Origin: Pseudacidovorax sp. NFM-22 | Lineage (GTDB): Bacteria > Pseudomonadota > Gammaproteobacteria > Burkholderiales > Burkholderiaceae_C | Assembly (NCBI RefSeq): GCF_021401245.1 | Contig: NZ_JACBFY010000002.1 | Location: 1,054,001-1,118,000 of the forward strand | Length of the DNA stretch: 64,000 nt | Direction of reading: 5' to 3' | In this document: positions 37,324 to 45,878 of the stretch, piece after piece | How the letters are laid out: the number at the start of each line of letters is the position of its first letter | How positions within the stretch are numbered: the first letter of the stretch is position 1 | The notes under the pieces: model-generated | Database searches by the model: none | Seen by the model: only the letters and a program-made list of their open reading frames with translations | Told to the model about the DNA's origin: nothing | Made by a program: the position numbers and the translations under genes

Positions 37324-37325
37324 CC

Positions 37326-38141
37326 ATGGCCGCCGCCGACGATGTGCTGCAGGTGCGCGAGGAAGCCGGCGTCGCCTGGCTCACGCTCAACCGCCCCGAG
37401 CGCCTGAACGCGCTGGACGACACGCTGGTGCTGGCGCTGCGCCAGTACTTCCAGGGCCTGACGCTGCAGTCTGCCGCCCGCGTGGTGGTGCTGCGCGGCG
37501 CGGGCCGGGCCTTCTGCGCCGGGCTGGATCTGCAGGCGCTGGACCTCGACCGCCTGCCCGATGCCGCCACCATGCTGCAGCGCCAGCGCGGCATCCGCGA
37601 CATCATGGTCGCCATGCGGCGCTGCCCGCAGCCCATCGTGAGTCTGGTGCAGGGCGCGGCCAGCGGCGGCGGCTTCGCGCTGGCGCTGGCCTCGGACATC
37701 CGCCTGGCCACGCCCGATGCCCGCATGAACGCCGCCTTCATCCGCATCGGCCTGTCGGCCTGCGACGTGGGCGTGAGCTACTTCCTGCCGCGCATGGTCG
37801 GCAGCTCGGTGGCCGCCGAATACATGCTGACCGGCCGCTTCATCGACGCGGGGCGCGCCCAGCAACTGGGCCTGGTCAGCCGCGTGGGACCGATGGACGA
37901 GATCGAGGCCGAGGCGCGCAGCCTGTGCGCCGACATGCTGCGCGCCACGCCGCTGGGCCTGGCCCTCACCAAGGACGCGCTGGGCCATGCGGTGGATGCC
38001 ACCAGCCTGGAGGCGGCCATGGCCCTCGAAGACCGCAACCAGGTGCTGTGCACCCAGACGCCCGACTTCCAGGAGGGCGTGCGCGCCTTCCTCGAGCGGC
38101 GCGAACCGCGCTACGGCGCTCCTTTGCCTTCAAACCCATGA
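37326..38141 (+). CDS. Enoyl-CoA hydratase/isomerase family protein
   Basis: A protein of 271 residues of the crotonase fold with AFCAGLDLQAL and GGGFALALASDIRL. Neither hydratase Glu is present (A118 and F138), while D147 in SACDVGVS is near the isomerase Asp position, so an isomerase-like reaction is more likely than hydration. The ATG at 37326 is chosen; a GTG at 37320 overlapping the upstream stop is an alternative. It is tightly packed between the acyl-CoA dehydrogenase and the SDR gene, whose ATG overlaps its stop. Confidence 0.87.
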   Translation: MAAADDVLQVREEAGVAWLTLNRPERLNALDDTLVLALRQYFQGLTLQSAARVVVLRGAGRAFCAGLDLQALDLDRLPDAATMLQRQRGIRDIMVAMRRCPQPIVSLVQGAASGGGFALALASDIRLATPDARMNAAFIRIGLSACDVGVSYFLPRMVGSSVAAEYMLTGRFIDAGRAQQLGLVSRVGPMDEIEAEARSLCADMLRATPLGLALTKDALGHAVDATSLEAAMALEDRNQVLCTQTPDFQEGVRAFLERREPRYGAPLPSNP

Positions 38142-39028
38142 CCCTCGACGACCTCATGTACAAGCCCGGCCTGCTGGCCGGCGAACGCATCCTCGTGACC
38201 GGCGGCGGCACCGGCCTGGGCCGCGTCATGGCCGAGGCCTTCATGATGCTGGGCGCCGAGGTCTACCTCTGCGGCCGCCGCGGCCCGGTGGTGGAAGAGA
38301 CCGCACGCGAGCTGATGGCGGCCCACGGCGGCAAGGCGGCGGGGCATGCCTGCGACGTGCGACAGCCCGAGGCCATCGAGGCCATGCTCGACGCCATCTG
38401 GGCCGACGGCGGTCCGCTCACCGGCCTGGTCAACAACGCGGCCGGCAACTTCGTCAGCCGCACCGAGGACCTGTCGATGCGCGCCTTCGACGCCGTGGCC
38501 AACATCGTGATGCGGGGCAGCTTCAACATGACGCTGGAATGCGGCCGGCGCTGGCTGGCGGCGGGGCAGCGCGGCAGCGTGTTGTCGATCCTCACCACCT
38601 GGGTGTGGAACGGCTCGGCCTTCACCGTGCCCTCGGCCATGGCCAAGTCGGGCGTGCATGCGATGACGCAGTCGCTGGCGGTGGAATGGGGCAACCGCGG
38701 CATCCGCTGCAACGCCATCGCGCCGGGGCTCTTTCCCACCGAGGGCATGAGTGCGCGCCTGAATCCGCAAGGCGGCGAGCACAAGCCCGAGGGCAACCCC
38801 ATGCAGCGCGCCGGCCGCATGCCCGAACTGGCCAACCTGGCGGTCTTCCTGATGAGCCGGCACGCCGAGTACCTCACGGGACAGACGATTGCCATCGATG
38901 GCGGGCAATATCAGGCCACCGGCGGCAACTTCGCCAGCCTGGCCGCCTGGGGCGACCAGGACTGGGCGAAGGCGCGCGAGTCCATCGCCTCCCGCAACGC
39001 CGCGGATCGCGCGCAGCGGACGGCGTAA
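38138..39028 (+). CDS. SDR-family oxidoreductase, 2,4-dienoyl-CoA reductase-like
   Basis: A protein of 296 residues with the nucleotide motif TGGGTGLG and the dienoyl-CoA reductase blocks NNAAGNFVSRTEDLS and VPSAMAKSGVHAMTQSLAVEWG. The usual SDR Tyr four residues before the catalytic Lys (K170) is Ser (S166), as in mitochondrial DECR1. The Tyr that DECR1 uses 15 residues before the Lys is Trp here (W155). The enzyme would reduce dienoyl-CoA formed from unsaturated chains. Its ATG overlaps the previous stop (ATGA), so it belongs to the dehydrogenase operon. Confidence 0.87.
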   Translation: MTLDDLMYKPGLLAGERILVTGGGTGLGRVMAEAFMMLGAEVYLCGRRGPVVEETARELMAAHGGKAAGHACDVRQPEAIEAMLDAIWADGGPLTGLVNNAAGNFVSRTEDLSMRAFDAVANIVMRGSFNMTLECGRRWLAAGQRGSVLSILTTWVWNGSAFTVPSAMAKSGVHAMTQSLAVEWGNRGIRCNAIAPGLFPTEGMSARLNPQGGEHKPEGNPMQRAGRMPELANLAVFLMSRHAEYLTGQTIAIDGGQYQATGGNFASLAAWGDQDWAKARESIASRNAADRAQRTA

Positions 39029-39080
39029 AGCCCGCCGCAGCAATGCCTGACCGCCACCCGTTCGCCCTGCGCTGCCTGTA

Positions 39081-39124
39081 CTGAGCCTGTCGAAGGGCTT
39101 GTGCCCAGGCTTCGACAAGCTCAG
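39081..39124. repeat. Inverted pair of REP-like elements
   Basis: CTGAGCCTGTCGAAG (39081-39095) faces CTTCGACAAGCTCAG (39110-39124), matching at 14 of 15 positions, so transcripts would form a stable hairpin. It is the only paired copy in the window; single copies lie at 11134, 14090 and 24829. It separates the SDR from the last crotonase gene. Confidence 0.8.
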
Positions 39125-39193
39125 CCCGAACGGTCCCTGGCCAACTGACTCGCAGTGGCTCGCCGACGGGCCTTCTACAGGAGACTTTTTTCG

Positions 39194-40000
39194 ATGACTT
39201 CCCCCAACCGCGTGCGGATCGACATGGACGGCGGCGTGGCCGAGGTGACCCTCGCCCGCCCCGACAAGATGAACGCGCTCGACCCGGCCATGTTCGACGC
39301 CCTGCTCGATGCCCTGGCGCGCCTGCAGATCGAGCCCGGCCTGCGCGCCGTGGTGCTGCACGGCGAAGGCCGTGCCTTCTGCGCCGGGCTGGACATGGGC
39401 AGCATGGCCGGCATGGCGGGCGGCGAACCCGCCGGCGGCTTCACCGACCTGCTGCCGCGCACCCACGGCATCGCCAATCGCTTCCAGCAGGTCTGCTGGG
39501 GCTGGCAGGAACTGCCGGTGCCGGTCATCGCCGCGGTGCACGGCGTGGCCTACGGCGGCGGTTTGCAGCTGGCGGCGGGCGCGGACATGCGCCTGGTGGC
39601 GGCCGATGCGCGCCTGTCGGTGCTGGAGATCAAGTGGGGCCTGGTGCCCGACATGGCGGGCTGCGCGTTGCTGGCGCCCCTGGTGCGCGGCGACCGGCTG
39701 CGCGAGCTGGTCTACACCGGCCGCGTGGTGGGCGGCGCCGAGGCCGCCGAGCTGGGCCTGGCGACGCGGGTCAGCGCCGATCCGCTGACTGAAGCGCGTG
39801 CATTGGCGCGTCAGATCGCCACCAGCAGCCCCAGCGCCATCCGCGCGGCCAAGCGGCTGATGCGCCTGACGGCCCACGCCACGCCGGAGGAACTGCTGCT
39901 GGCCGAAGCCCGCGAGCAGCAGGCGCTCATCGGCAGCCCGCAGCAGGTGGAAGCCGTCCGTGCGGGAATGGAAAAGCGCCCGGCGAGGTTCGAGGACTGA
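39194..40000 (+). CDS. Crotonase-fold protein, dienoyl-CoA isomerase-like
   Basis: A protein of 268 residues with the oxyanion block AFCAGLDMGSM. The three acidic positions of delta3,5-delta2,4-dienoyl-CoA isomerase (D176, E196, D204 in ECH1) correspond at the same spacing to Q125, E145 and D153 (GGGLQLA, VLEIKWG, VPDMAG), so two of three are kept. This suggests a dienoyl isomerase and fits the dienoyl-CoA reductase-like gene upstream. The ATG at 39194 behind AGGAGAC is chosen over 39155. Confidence 0.86.
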   Translation: MTSPNRVRIDMDGGVAEVTLARPDKMNALDPAMFDALLDALARLQIEPGLRAVVLHGEGRAFCAGLDMGSMAGMAGGEPAGGFTDLLPRTHGIANRFQQVCWGWQELPVPVIAAVHGVAYGGGLQLAAGADMRLVAADARLSVLEIKWGLVPDMAGCALLAPLVRGDRLRELVYTGRVVGGAEAAELGLATRVSADPLTEARALARQIATSSPSAIRAAKRLMRLTAHATPEELLLAEAREQQALIGSPQQVEAVRAGMEKRPARFED

Positions 40001-40062
40001 TCTCCTTCGCGCTTCGCCGCTCGGAGCGCTCCCGGCCGATCCGCAGGGTGGCGTCCCGCCGC

Positions 40063-40269
40063 TCAGCGGCCCGACTTGTTTCGCACGCCGCTGACGCCGG
40101 CGTCGATGGTGCCGAACACCTCCACCCCGCTGCCGCCGGTGGAGGCCGTGCTGCCACCGCTGGCGGTGCCGCCGCCGCTCGCGCAGCCGGTGACCAGGAC
40201 CGCAAGGCCCAGCATCAGGGCCAGGGTGAAGGTAGCGGGGCGGGCGCCTGGGGCGAATCGTGGGGTCAT
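40063..40269 (-). CDS. Small putative lipoprotein
   Basis: A protein of 68 residues with a lipoprotein signal (LGLAVLVTGC, lipobox Cys about residue 29), then a Gly/Ser/Thr-rich linker and the end VEVFGTIDAGVSGVRNKSGR. The FGTIDAGVS segment recalls the first beta-strand of trimeric porins of Burkholderiales, which start YGxxDAGV. It may be an outer-membrane-associated lipoprotein. It lies just downstream of the phosphoesterase gene on the same strand. The function is unknown. Confidence 0.6.
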   Translation of the reverse strand: MTPRFAPGARPATFTLALMLGLAVLVTGCASGGGTASGGSTASTGGSGVEVFGTIDAGVSGVRNKSGR

Positions 40270-40316
40270 CGAATGCTTCCTTGGATGAGGGTGGCCGGCA
40301 GCAGGTGGCGGCCGCT

Positions 40317-41144
40317 TCATGGTCGACTCCGCGGCTGCGCAGGCAGTTCCACGCAGCCCAGCGGCAGGAAGCCGGCCTGCTCGCCCTTCTCCTCGTAGCC
40401 CCGCGGGTTGGCGACGACGCGGCAGCCCGACTTCACATAGTCGAAGGCGCAGTGCAGATGGCCGTGCAGCCAGACGTCGGCCAGGGGCAGCAGTTCGTCC
40501 AGCGCATTGCAGAAGCCGGCAGTGCCCGGCGCCAGGCCGTAGCGCGGATCGGCGCTGGCCAGCGAGGGCGCGAAGTGAGTGATGGCTACCGTCACACCGT
40601 CGAAGGGCTGGGCCAGCGCCTTCCGCAGCCACTCCTGGCAAGCCAGGGCCTGCGCACGCAGCTCGGCCGCCATGAAGGGCTGGCCGCCGCGCGTGGTGGC
40701 GGCCTTGGCCAGGTAGAAATCGGCGGAGCGCATGGCCTTGCCGCGCTTGCGGACACGGGCGACCGTGTCGTCCTGTGGCGTGGCCAGGGCATCGAAGTCG
40801 GCCCAGAGCGTGGTGCCGACGAAGCGCACGCCGGCGTGCACATGCGTCTCACGCTCCAGCCAGACGATGCCGAGCGCCTCGCAGTGTTCGCGCAGACGGG
40901 CATGGGTCTCGTCGAAATCGAGGCCGTCGTACTCGTGGTTGCCGGGCACGTAGATCACCGGCACCGGCCAGCCCCGCTTCGGGGAAAAGCGGCCGAGGCC
41001 GAAATCCCGGTCGGTCAGCTGCGAGCCGCGCTGGTAGGAACCCACGTCCCCGGCCAGTACCAGCAGCTCGGCACTGGGCGCGGGATGGGCGACGAATTCG
41101 GGATAGGTCTCGAGGTGCAGGTCCGACAGCAGCTGGATCTTCAT
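40317..41144 (-). CDS. Calcineurin-like metallophosphoesterase
   Basis: A protein of 275 residues with the metallophosphoesterase motifs in order: SDLHLE, GDVG, GNHEYD, a His in THFAPS and GHLHCAFDY. These bind two metals and hydrolyse phosphoesters; the substrate is unknown. The ATG at 41144 is preferred to an in-frame GTG at 41150. The lipoprotein gene follows after 47 bases. It diverges from the small gene at 41290. Confidence 0.9.
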   Translation of the reverse strand: MKIQLLSDLHLETYPEFVAHPAPSAELLVLAGDVGSYQRGSQLTDRDFGLGRFSPKRGWPVPVIYVPGNHEYDGLDFDETHARLREHCEALGIVWLERETHVHAGVRFVGTTLWADFDALATPQDDTVARVRKRGKAMRSADFYLAKAATTRGGQPFMAAELRAQALACQEWLRKALAQPFDGVTVAITHFAPSLASADPRYGLAPGTAGFCNALDELLPLADVWLHGHLHCAFDYVKSGCRVVANPRGYEEKGEQAGFLPLGCVELPAQPRSRP

Positions 41145-41228
41145 GCGCACCAGTGTAGAAATTCACTGCCCATGTCGCGGTCGCGCCGGCACCATGCGTG
41201 GAATGCATGGAGATGAGGTTGTGAAAAC

Positions 41229-41242
41229 TAGGGAAAACCCTA
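41229..41242. promoter_or_regulatory. TAGGG-AAAA-CCCTA palindrome upstream of a small gene
   Basis: A perfect dyad with five-base arms, followed by TTCTTC, 47 bases upstream of the 57-residue ORF. A close variant, GGGGCAAACCCTAATATTC, lies upstream of the gene at 42630. The LysR-type gene lies between the two small genes. Confidence 0.55.
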
Positions 41243-41289
41243 TTCTTCTACCCATCGTCACACACGCGGCGTGGAGCCGCGAAAACATC

Positions 41290-41463
41290 ATGTCTCCCCT
41301 GCTCACCTTCTGGTCCCGTTGGATGCAACCGACCACCGCGCCCGTGCCCGCCAGCCCCGCCGCCGATCTCTTCGAGTCGGCCGACGCCATGGCCGGGCTG
41401 GATCCCCACCAGGCGCAGGAACTGCGCGAAGCCGCCTCCGCCTGGTTGCGCGTCGTCCGCTGA
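41290..41463 (+). CDS. Small conserved hypothetical protein
   Basis: A protein of 57 residues with a hydrophobic, Trp-rich start (MSPLLTFWSRWMQP), a Pro/Ala linker and a helical end (LDPHQAQELREAASAWLRVVR). The frame is open upstream, but the ATG at 41290 fits best because the TAGGG-AAAA-CCCTA promoter-like element lies 47 bases ahead. It has no recognisable domain. It converges on the LysR-type gene. Confidence 0.55.
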   Translation: MSPLLTFWSRWMQPTTAPVPASPAADLFESADAMAGLDPHQAQELREAASAWLRVVR

Positions 41464-41529
41464 GCCATCGCCCGGCGTACGCCGGATGAGCGCCAGCCGG
41501 ATCGGCGACTGGCCACGGCTGCACGCCGC

Positions 41530-42516
41530 TCAGGCCCGCGGCAGCACGTATTCCGCCAGGGTGCGGGCAAAGGCGTCGCCCGCGGCCCGCACGATCAGGT
41601 CGCGTAGCCACGTGTGGCCCGGCGCTGCCTGCATGCGCCGATGCCACAGCGCATCCACATGCACCAGCGGCAGAGTCAGCGGCAGCTCGCGCACCACCAG
41701 CCCGTCGCTCACGCCGGTGCTGCTCACGAAATGGCGCGGCAGGACTGTCAGCAGGTCCGAATCGGCCACCACCTTGCCGGCCGTGAAGAACTGGTTCACC
41801 GTCAGCACGATGCGCCGGCGACGGCCGATGGCCTCCAGCGCCTCGTCGACGAAGCCCCAGGGCCGGCCGGAGAAGCTCACCAGCAGGTGACGCGCGGCGC
41901 AGAAGGCGTCCAGCGTCAGCTCCTGCGCGGCCAGAGGATGGCCGCTGCGCATCACGCACACATAGCGGCCCACATACAGCCGGTGCGATTCGAAGGGCAC
42001 CGCCTCGCCGGCCTGCGTGCGGGCGGTCAGGTCGGCCATCACGGCCGGAAAGTGGCCAATGGCCAGGTCCGCCGATTCCTTGTCGAGCAGCCCGCGCGGA
42101 TCGCGCGTGTTCAAGGGCACCACCCGCAGCGACACGCCGGGCGCCTCCGCCTCCAGCAGCCGCACGGCGCCGGGGATCAGCTCGGTGGCCGTGGCATCGG
42201 CCATGGCCAGCACGAAGCTGTCGTCCGCCTGCGCCGGCTCGAAGGCCGTGGGCGCGATGGCGTGCTGGATGTGGCGCAAGGCGTCGCGCACCACCGGCCA
42301 CAGGGCCAGGGCCCGCGGCGTGGGCTCGACGCCGCTGCCGGCGCGGTGCACCAGCTCGTCGCCGAGCGTCTCGCGCAGGCGTCGCAGCGCATTGCTGACC
42401 GCCGGCTGGGTCAGCGAGAGGTTGCGGGCGGCGCGGGTGAGGCTGCGCTCCGCCATCACCTCGTCGAAGACGCGCAGCAGGTTCAGGTCGAGTGTGCGAA
42501 AGTTGATGTTCATCAT
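41530..42516 (-). CDS. LysR-family transcriptional regulator
   Basis: A protein of 328 residues with the LysR N-terminal helix-turn-helix (LNLLRVFDEVMAERSLTRAARNLSLTQPAVSNALRRLRE, about residues 11-49) and a two-lobed effector domain resembling the NodD/NahR/LinR group. It diverges from the membrane protein gene at 42630. Its gap holds an ATTC-CAAT-GAAT dyad typical of LysR sites. Two adjacent Met codons occur at the start. Confidence 0.92.
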   Translation of the reverse strand: MMNINFRTLDLNLLRVFDEVMAERSLTRAARNLSLTQPAVSNALRRLRETLGDELVHRAGSGVEPTPRALALWPVVRDALRHIQHAIAPTAFEPAQADDSFVLAMADATATELIPGAVRLLEAEAPGVSLRVVPLNTRDPRGLLDKESADLAIGHFPAVMADLTARTQAGEAVPFESHRLYVGRYVCVMRSGHPLAAQELTLDAFCAARHLLVSFSGRPWGFVDEALEAIGRRRRIVLTVNQFFTAGKVVADSDLLTVLPRHFVSSTGVSDGLVVRELPLTLPLVHVDALWHRRMQAAPGHTWLRDLIVRAAGDAFARTLAEYVLPRA

Positions 42517-42580
42517 TCCAATGAATGAAGAGCATCACCACTATAAAGTGGAAGAACACTGGGGCAAACCCTAATATTCA
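42515..42580. promoter_or_regulatory. Divergent control region of the LysR gene
   Basis: Three elements are stacked: ATTC-CAAT-GAAT (42515-42526), CCACT-ATAA-AGTGG (42538-42551, with a TATAAA that could be a -10 box) and GGGGCAAACCCTAATATTC (42561-42579). The last resembles the palindrome at 41229. They probably serve both the regulator and the gene at 42630. Confidence 0.5.
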
Positions 42581-42629
42581 GTCCATCGGCACTGTTGCCC
42601 ACCGTTTTCTTCCCTAGGAGGGGATTGCC

Positions 42630-43136
42630 ATGACCACCTTCGTCCACGTCGACCAACCCGTCTCCCACCCCGGCGTGCGCCGCGCCGAGGAAACCGCAGC
42701 CTACATCCGCGATGCCGGCCGCAGCTTCAAGGCCCGCGGCGGCGCGCTCATGATGGTCGTCGCCGCCCTGCTGGCCGCTGCGCTGGTGGTGGCCGAGCGC
42801 TTCGTCGCCGAAATCACCGACGGCAGCCTGCTGGCTGCCTGGATGGTGCTGTGGGCCCTGGTGTTCGGCGGCCTGTCGCTGTACGCCGCCGGTGCAGCGC
42901 AGAACCTGGCCATCGGCCTGGTCGAGCGCTGGAACAGCCTGCAGCGTGCCCAGGCCGCTGCCCGCGCCGACGAGCGTTTCCTGGCAGCCGCACACCGCGA
43001 CACCCGCATCATGAACGACCTGCAGGCGGCCATCAGCCGCGCCGAGTCGGTCTCGGCGATCGACAGCGCCGTGCCGGCCCAGACCAAGATGCGCGTGCAT
43101 CAGGCCACCGCCAACCACCTGGCCCGCTACTACTGA
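42630..43136 (+). CDS. Hypothetical membrane protein
   Basis: A protein of 168 residues with two hydrophobic segments (about residues 38-57 and 66-92) between a polar N-terminus and a helical, Ala/Arg-rich C-terminal half. No recognised domain is visible. The ribosome binding site AGGAGG is strong and a clear intrinsic terminator follows the stop, so it is a monocistronic, probably well-expressed gene. It is divergent from the LysR gene. Confidence 0.75.
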   Translation: MTTFVHVDQPVSHPGVRRAEETAAYIRDAGRSFKARGGALMMVVAALLAAALVVAERFVAEITDGSLLAAWMVLWALVFGGLSLYAAGAAQNLAIGLVERWNSLQRAQAAARADERFLAAAHRDTRIMNDLQAAISRAESVSAIDSAVPAQTKMRVHQATANHLARYY

Positions 43137-43180
43137 GCGCAGCCTGGCCCGCCCGCCAAAGGTGGCGAGCACCCATGAAA

Positions 43181-43204
43181 AAACCGCCCTCGGGCGGTTT
43201 TTTT
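43181..43204 (+). terminator. Rho-independent terminator
   Basis: Nine-base arms AAACCGCCC and GGGCGGTTT around TC, followed by TTTT, 45 bases after the stop of the membrane protein gene. This is the clearest intrinsic terminator in the window. Confidence 0.92.
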
Positions 43205-43286
43205 GCGTCTGCTGCCGCGGGGGCTGATGCGCTGGGTGCAGGACAGCGGGCGCAGCCAAGCATCTCGGGCATCCGAATCGAAAGGT

Positions 43287-43487
43287 CGCGGAGCAGGCCA
43301 TGCCAGGGCATCCGCGGAACTGGCTTTGCCGGACGGCGGGCGCCCAACTCCAAGCCGAAGCCGCGAGAGAGCCCGCACACGCCACCAAAGATCAAACGGC
43401 CGCGGAGCAGGCCATGCCAGTGCACCCGCGGAGCTGGCTTTGCCAGGCCGCTGGGTGCGCCCCCCTCCAAGCCGAAGGCGCAAGGGA
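43287..43487. repeat. Two diverged direct repeats, period 114 bases
   Basis: CGCGGAGCAGGCCATGCCAG at 43287 recurs at 43401, followed in both copies by CCGCGGA-CTGGCTTTGCC and CTCCAAGCCGAAG. The non-coding gap of 388 bases after the terminator consists of these two copies and their flanks, up to the pckG stop. Confidence 0.75.
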
Positions 43488-43524
43488 GGGGGGAGCCGCG
43501 AAGCGGCATGGGGGGTGCTTTATT

Positions 43525-45378
43525 TCAAGCCGCCAGGCGCTGCTCGATGGCCGCCTTGGTCTGCGGCAGCTCTTCCGGCAGGTGATGGGCCAGTTGCTCG
43601 AACAGCTCGCTGTGCAGCTTCAGCTCGGCCTGCCAGGCGGCCTTGTCGATGCTGGTGACCTTGTCGAACTGCTCGCGGCTGAAGTCCAGGCCGGTCCAGT
43701 TCAGGTCCTCGTAGCGCGGGCTGACGCCGAAGACATGCTCGTCGCCCTGGCCCTGGCCTTCGATGCGGTCGATCATCCACTTGAGCACGCGCATGTTCTC
43801 GCCGTAGCCGGGCCAGACGAACTTGCCGTCGTCGCCCTTGCGGAACCAGTTGGTGGTGTAGATGTGCGGCAGCTTGGCGCCCGAGGCCTGCAGCTTGCGG
43901 CCCAGGTCCAGCCAGTGCTGGAAGTAGTCGCTCATGTTGTAGCCCATGAAGGGCAGCATGGCGAAGGGGTCGCGGCGCACCACGCCCTGCTGGCCGGCCG
44001 CGGCGGCGGTGGTCTCGCTGCCCATGGTGGCGGCCATGTAGACGCCTTCGGTCCAGTTGCGGGCTTCGGTCACCAGCGGCACCGTGGTGGAACGGCGGCC
44101 GCCGAAGATGAAGGCGTCGATCTTCACGCCCTTGGGGTCGTCCCAGGCCTCGTCCAGCGCGGGGTTGTTGGTGGCGGCCACGGTGAAGCGGGCGTTCGGG
44201 TGGGCGGCCTTGGCGCCGGTCTCGCGGGCGATCTGGGGCGTCCAGTCCTTGCCCTGCCAGTCGATCAGGTGTGCGGGCATGGCCTTGCCGGGGGCGTCGG
44301 CCTCCATGCCTTCCCACCACACGTCGCCGTCGTCGGTCAGCGCGACGTTCGTGAAGATCACGTTCTTGTCGAGGCTGGCCATGCAGTTGGGGTTGGTCTT
44401 GAAGTTGGTGCCCGGTGCCACGCCGAAGTAGCCCGCTTCGGGGTTGATGGCGCGCAGGCTGCCGTCGGCCTGGGGCTTGATCCAGGCGATGTCGTCGCCG
44501 ATGGTCGTGACCTTCCAGCCCTCGAAGCCGGCCGGCGGTACGAGCATCGAGAAGTTGGTCTTGCCGCAGGCGCTGGGGAAGGCGGCGGCCACGTGGTACT
44601 TCTTGCCCTCGGGGCTGGTCACGCCCAGGATGAGCATGTGCTCGGCCAGCCAGCCTTCGTCGCGGCCCATGTTGGAGGCGATGCGCAGCGCGAAGCACTT
44701 CTTGCCCAGCAACGCGTTGCCGCCGTAGCCCGAGCCGTACGACCAGATCTCGCGCGTGGCCGGGTAGTGGACGATGTACTTGGTCTTGTTGCAGGGCCAG
44801 GCCACGTCCTTCTGGCCGGCCTGCAGCGGCGCGCCCACGGTGTGGACGCAGGGCACGAACTCGCCCTCGGCGCCCAGCACGTCGTACACGTCGCGGCCCA
44901 TGCGGGTCATGATCTTCATGTTCACGGCGACGTACGGGCTGTCGGACAGCTCGATGCCGATGTGGGCGATGGGCGAGCCCAGCGGGCCCATGCTGAAGGG
45001 CACCACGTACAGGGTGCGGCCCTTCATGCAGCCGTCGAACAGGGGCTGCAGCGTGGCGCGCATCTCGGCCGGGGCCATCCAGTTGTTGGTGGGGCCGGCG
45101 TCTTCCTTCTTCTCGCTGCAGATGAAGGTGCGGTCCTCGACGCGTGCGACGTCGCTCGGATCGGAGCAGGCGAGGAAGGAGTCGGGGCGCTTGGCCGGGT
45201 TCAGGCGCTTGAAGGTGCCGGCCTCGACGAGCTGGTTGCACAGGGCGTCGTACTCTTCCTGGCTGCCGTCGCACCAGTGGATGCGCTCGGGCTTGCACAG
45301 GGCCGCCATCTCGGCCACCCAGGCGACGAGCTTGGGATTCTTGACGTAGTCGGGGGCCTGCAGATTGCTGGGACTCAT
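43525..45378 (-). CDS. pckG: Phosphoenolpyruvate carboxykinase (GTP)
   Basis: A protein of 617 residues, the usual length. The reactive Cys and P-loop are in [12 protein letters not shown] (C271, K273), and other GTP-type blocks such as [22 protein letters not shown] and [22 protein letters not shown] are clear. It converts oxaloacetate plus GTP to phosphoenolpyruvate for gluconeogenesis, fitting a genome rich in acid and amino acid catabolism. The ATG follows CAGGAG. A small hairpin lies in its leader. Confidence 0.96.
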   Translation of the reverse strand: MSPSNLQAPDYVKNPKLVAWVAEMAALCKPERIHWCDGSQEEYDALCNQLVEAGTFKRLNPAKRPDSFLACSDPSDVARVEDRTFICSEKKEDAGPTNNWMAPAEMRATLQPLFDGCMKGRTLYVVPFSMGPLGSPIAHIGIELSDSPYVAVNMKIMTRMGRDVYDVLGAEGEFVPCVHTVGAPLQAGQKDVAWPCNKTKYIVHYPATREIWSYGSGYGGNALLGKKCFALRIASNMGRDEGWLAEHMLILGVTSPEGKKYHVAAAFPSACGKTNFSMLVPPAGFEGWKVTTIGDDIAWIKPQADGSLRAINPEAGYFGVAPGTNFKTNPNCMASLDKNVIFTNVALTDDGDVWWEGMEADAPGKAMPAHLIDWQGKDWTPQIARETGAKAAHPNARFTVAATNNPALDEAWDDPKGVKIDAFIFGGRRSTTVPLVTEARNWTEGVYMAATMGSETTAAAAGQQGVVRRDPFAMLPFMGYNMSDYFQHWLDLGRKLQASGAKLPHIYTTNWFRKGDDGKFVWPGYGENMRVLKWMIDRIEGQGQGDEHVFGVSPRYEDLNWTGLDFSREQFDKVTSIDKAAWQAELKLHSELFEQLAHHLPEELPQTKAAIEQRLAA

Positions 45379-45389
45379 GGTGAACTCCT

Positions 45390-45409
45390 GAAAAGAAAAC
45401 TGTCTTTTC
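45390..45409. promoter_or_regulatory. Leader dyad upstream of pckG
   Basis: GAAAAG (45390-45395) and CTTTTC (45404-45409) form a six-base dyad just upstream of the pckG ribosome binding site; a second pair AACGACG/CGTCGTT lies at 45411-45417 and 45443-45449. They may be an operator or a leader hairpin. Confidence 0.35.
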
Positions 45410-45570
45410 GAACGACGCTCGTCGCGGGGCGCGCGGCGTGAACGTCGTTGGAGAAAACGTCTTCGGTCAGGGATTCCGCGGTCGCGGTCGGCGCAGGCGG
45501 CGGGTAGCGCGCGGCGAGAAGCCCGCGCGTCCGTCGGAAGGCATGGAGGAATCCGGCATGGCGCTCAGGC

Positions 45571-45594
45571 CGGATTCATGCACGCCCTCGGCAC
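45571..45594. repeat. Partial copy of the post-stop hairpin repeat
   Basis: CGGATTCATGCACGCCCTC abuts the stop of the 50-residue gene. It matches the right arm of the element at 24615-24775 (CCGGATTCATTCACACCTTC) and is again adjacent to a TGA stop. Confidence 0.5.
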
Positions 45595-45747
45595 TCAGGC
45601 CAGGTACACCGCGATCGAAGCCAGCAGCAGCATCAGGATGCCGCCAGCAATGGGCAGCACGATCGGCATCAGCGGAACGATGCCTTCCACCGCGTCTTTC
45701 TCGATGATGGCATCGTGGCCGGGCTCGACGGGCGTGGGAGTGGACAT
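45595..45747 (-). CDS. Small single-pass membrane protein
   Basis: A protein of 50 residues with an acidic soluble start (MSTPTPVEPGHDAIIEKDAVEG) and one hydrophobic segment of about 24 residues (VPLMPIVLPIAGGILMLLL) to the end. The ATG at 45747 is preferred to 45798 because AAAGAGAC precedes it. It has no recognised domain. It lies between pckG and the threonine ammonia-lyase gene, all on the same strand. Confidence 0.6.
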   Translation of the reverse strand: MSTPTPVEPGHDAIIEKDAVEGIVPLMPIVLPIAGGILMLLLASIAVYLA

Positions 45748-45878
45748 GGGCGAGCGTCTCTTTTCTAAGCGGACAAGGAGAAAGATGTTAACAAGCACCC
45801 CTTCTCCCAGGAAAGCGAGTGGGACTCGGGGTTTCTCCTGCCGAGGCGCTCCAGCAGTGGGTTTGCGCTATCCCGCGA

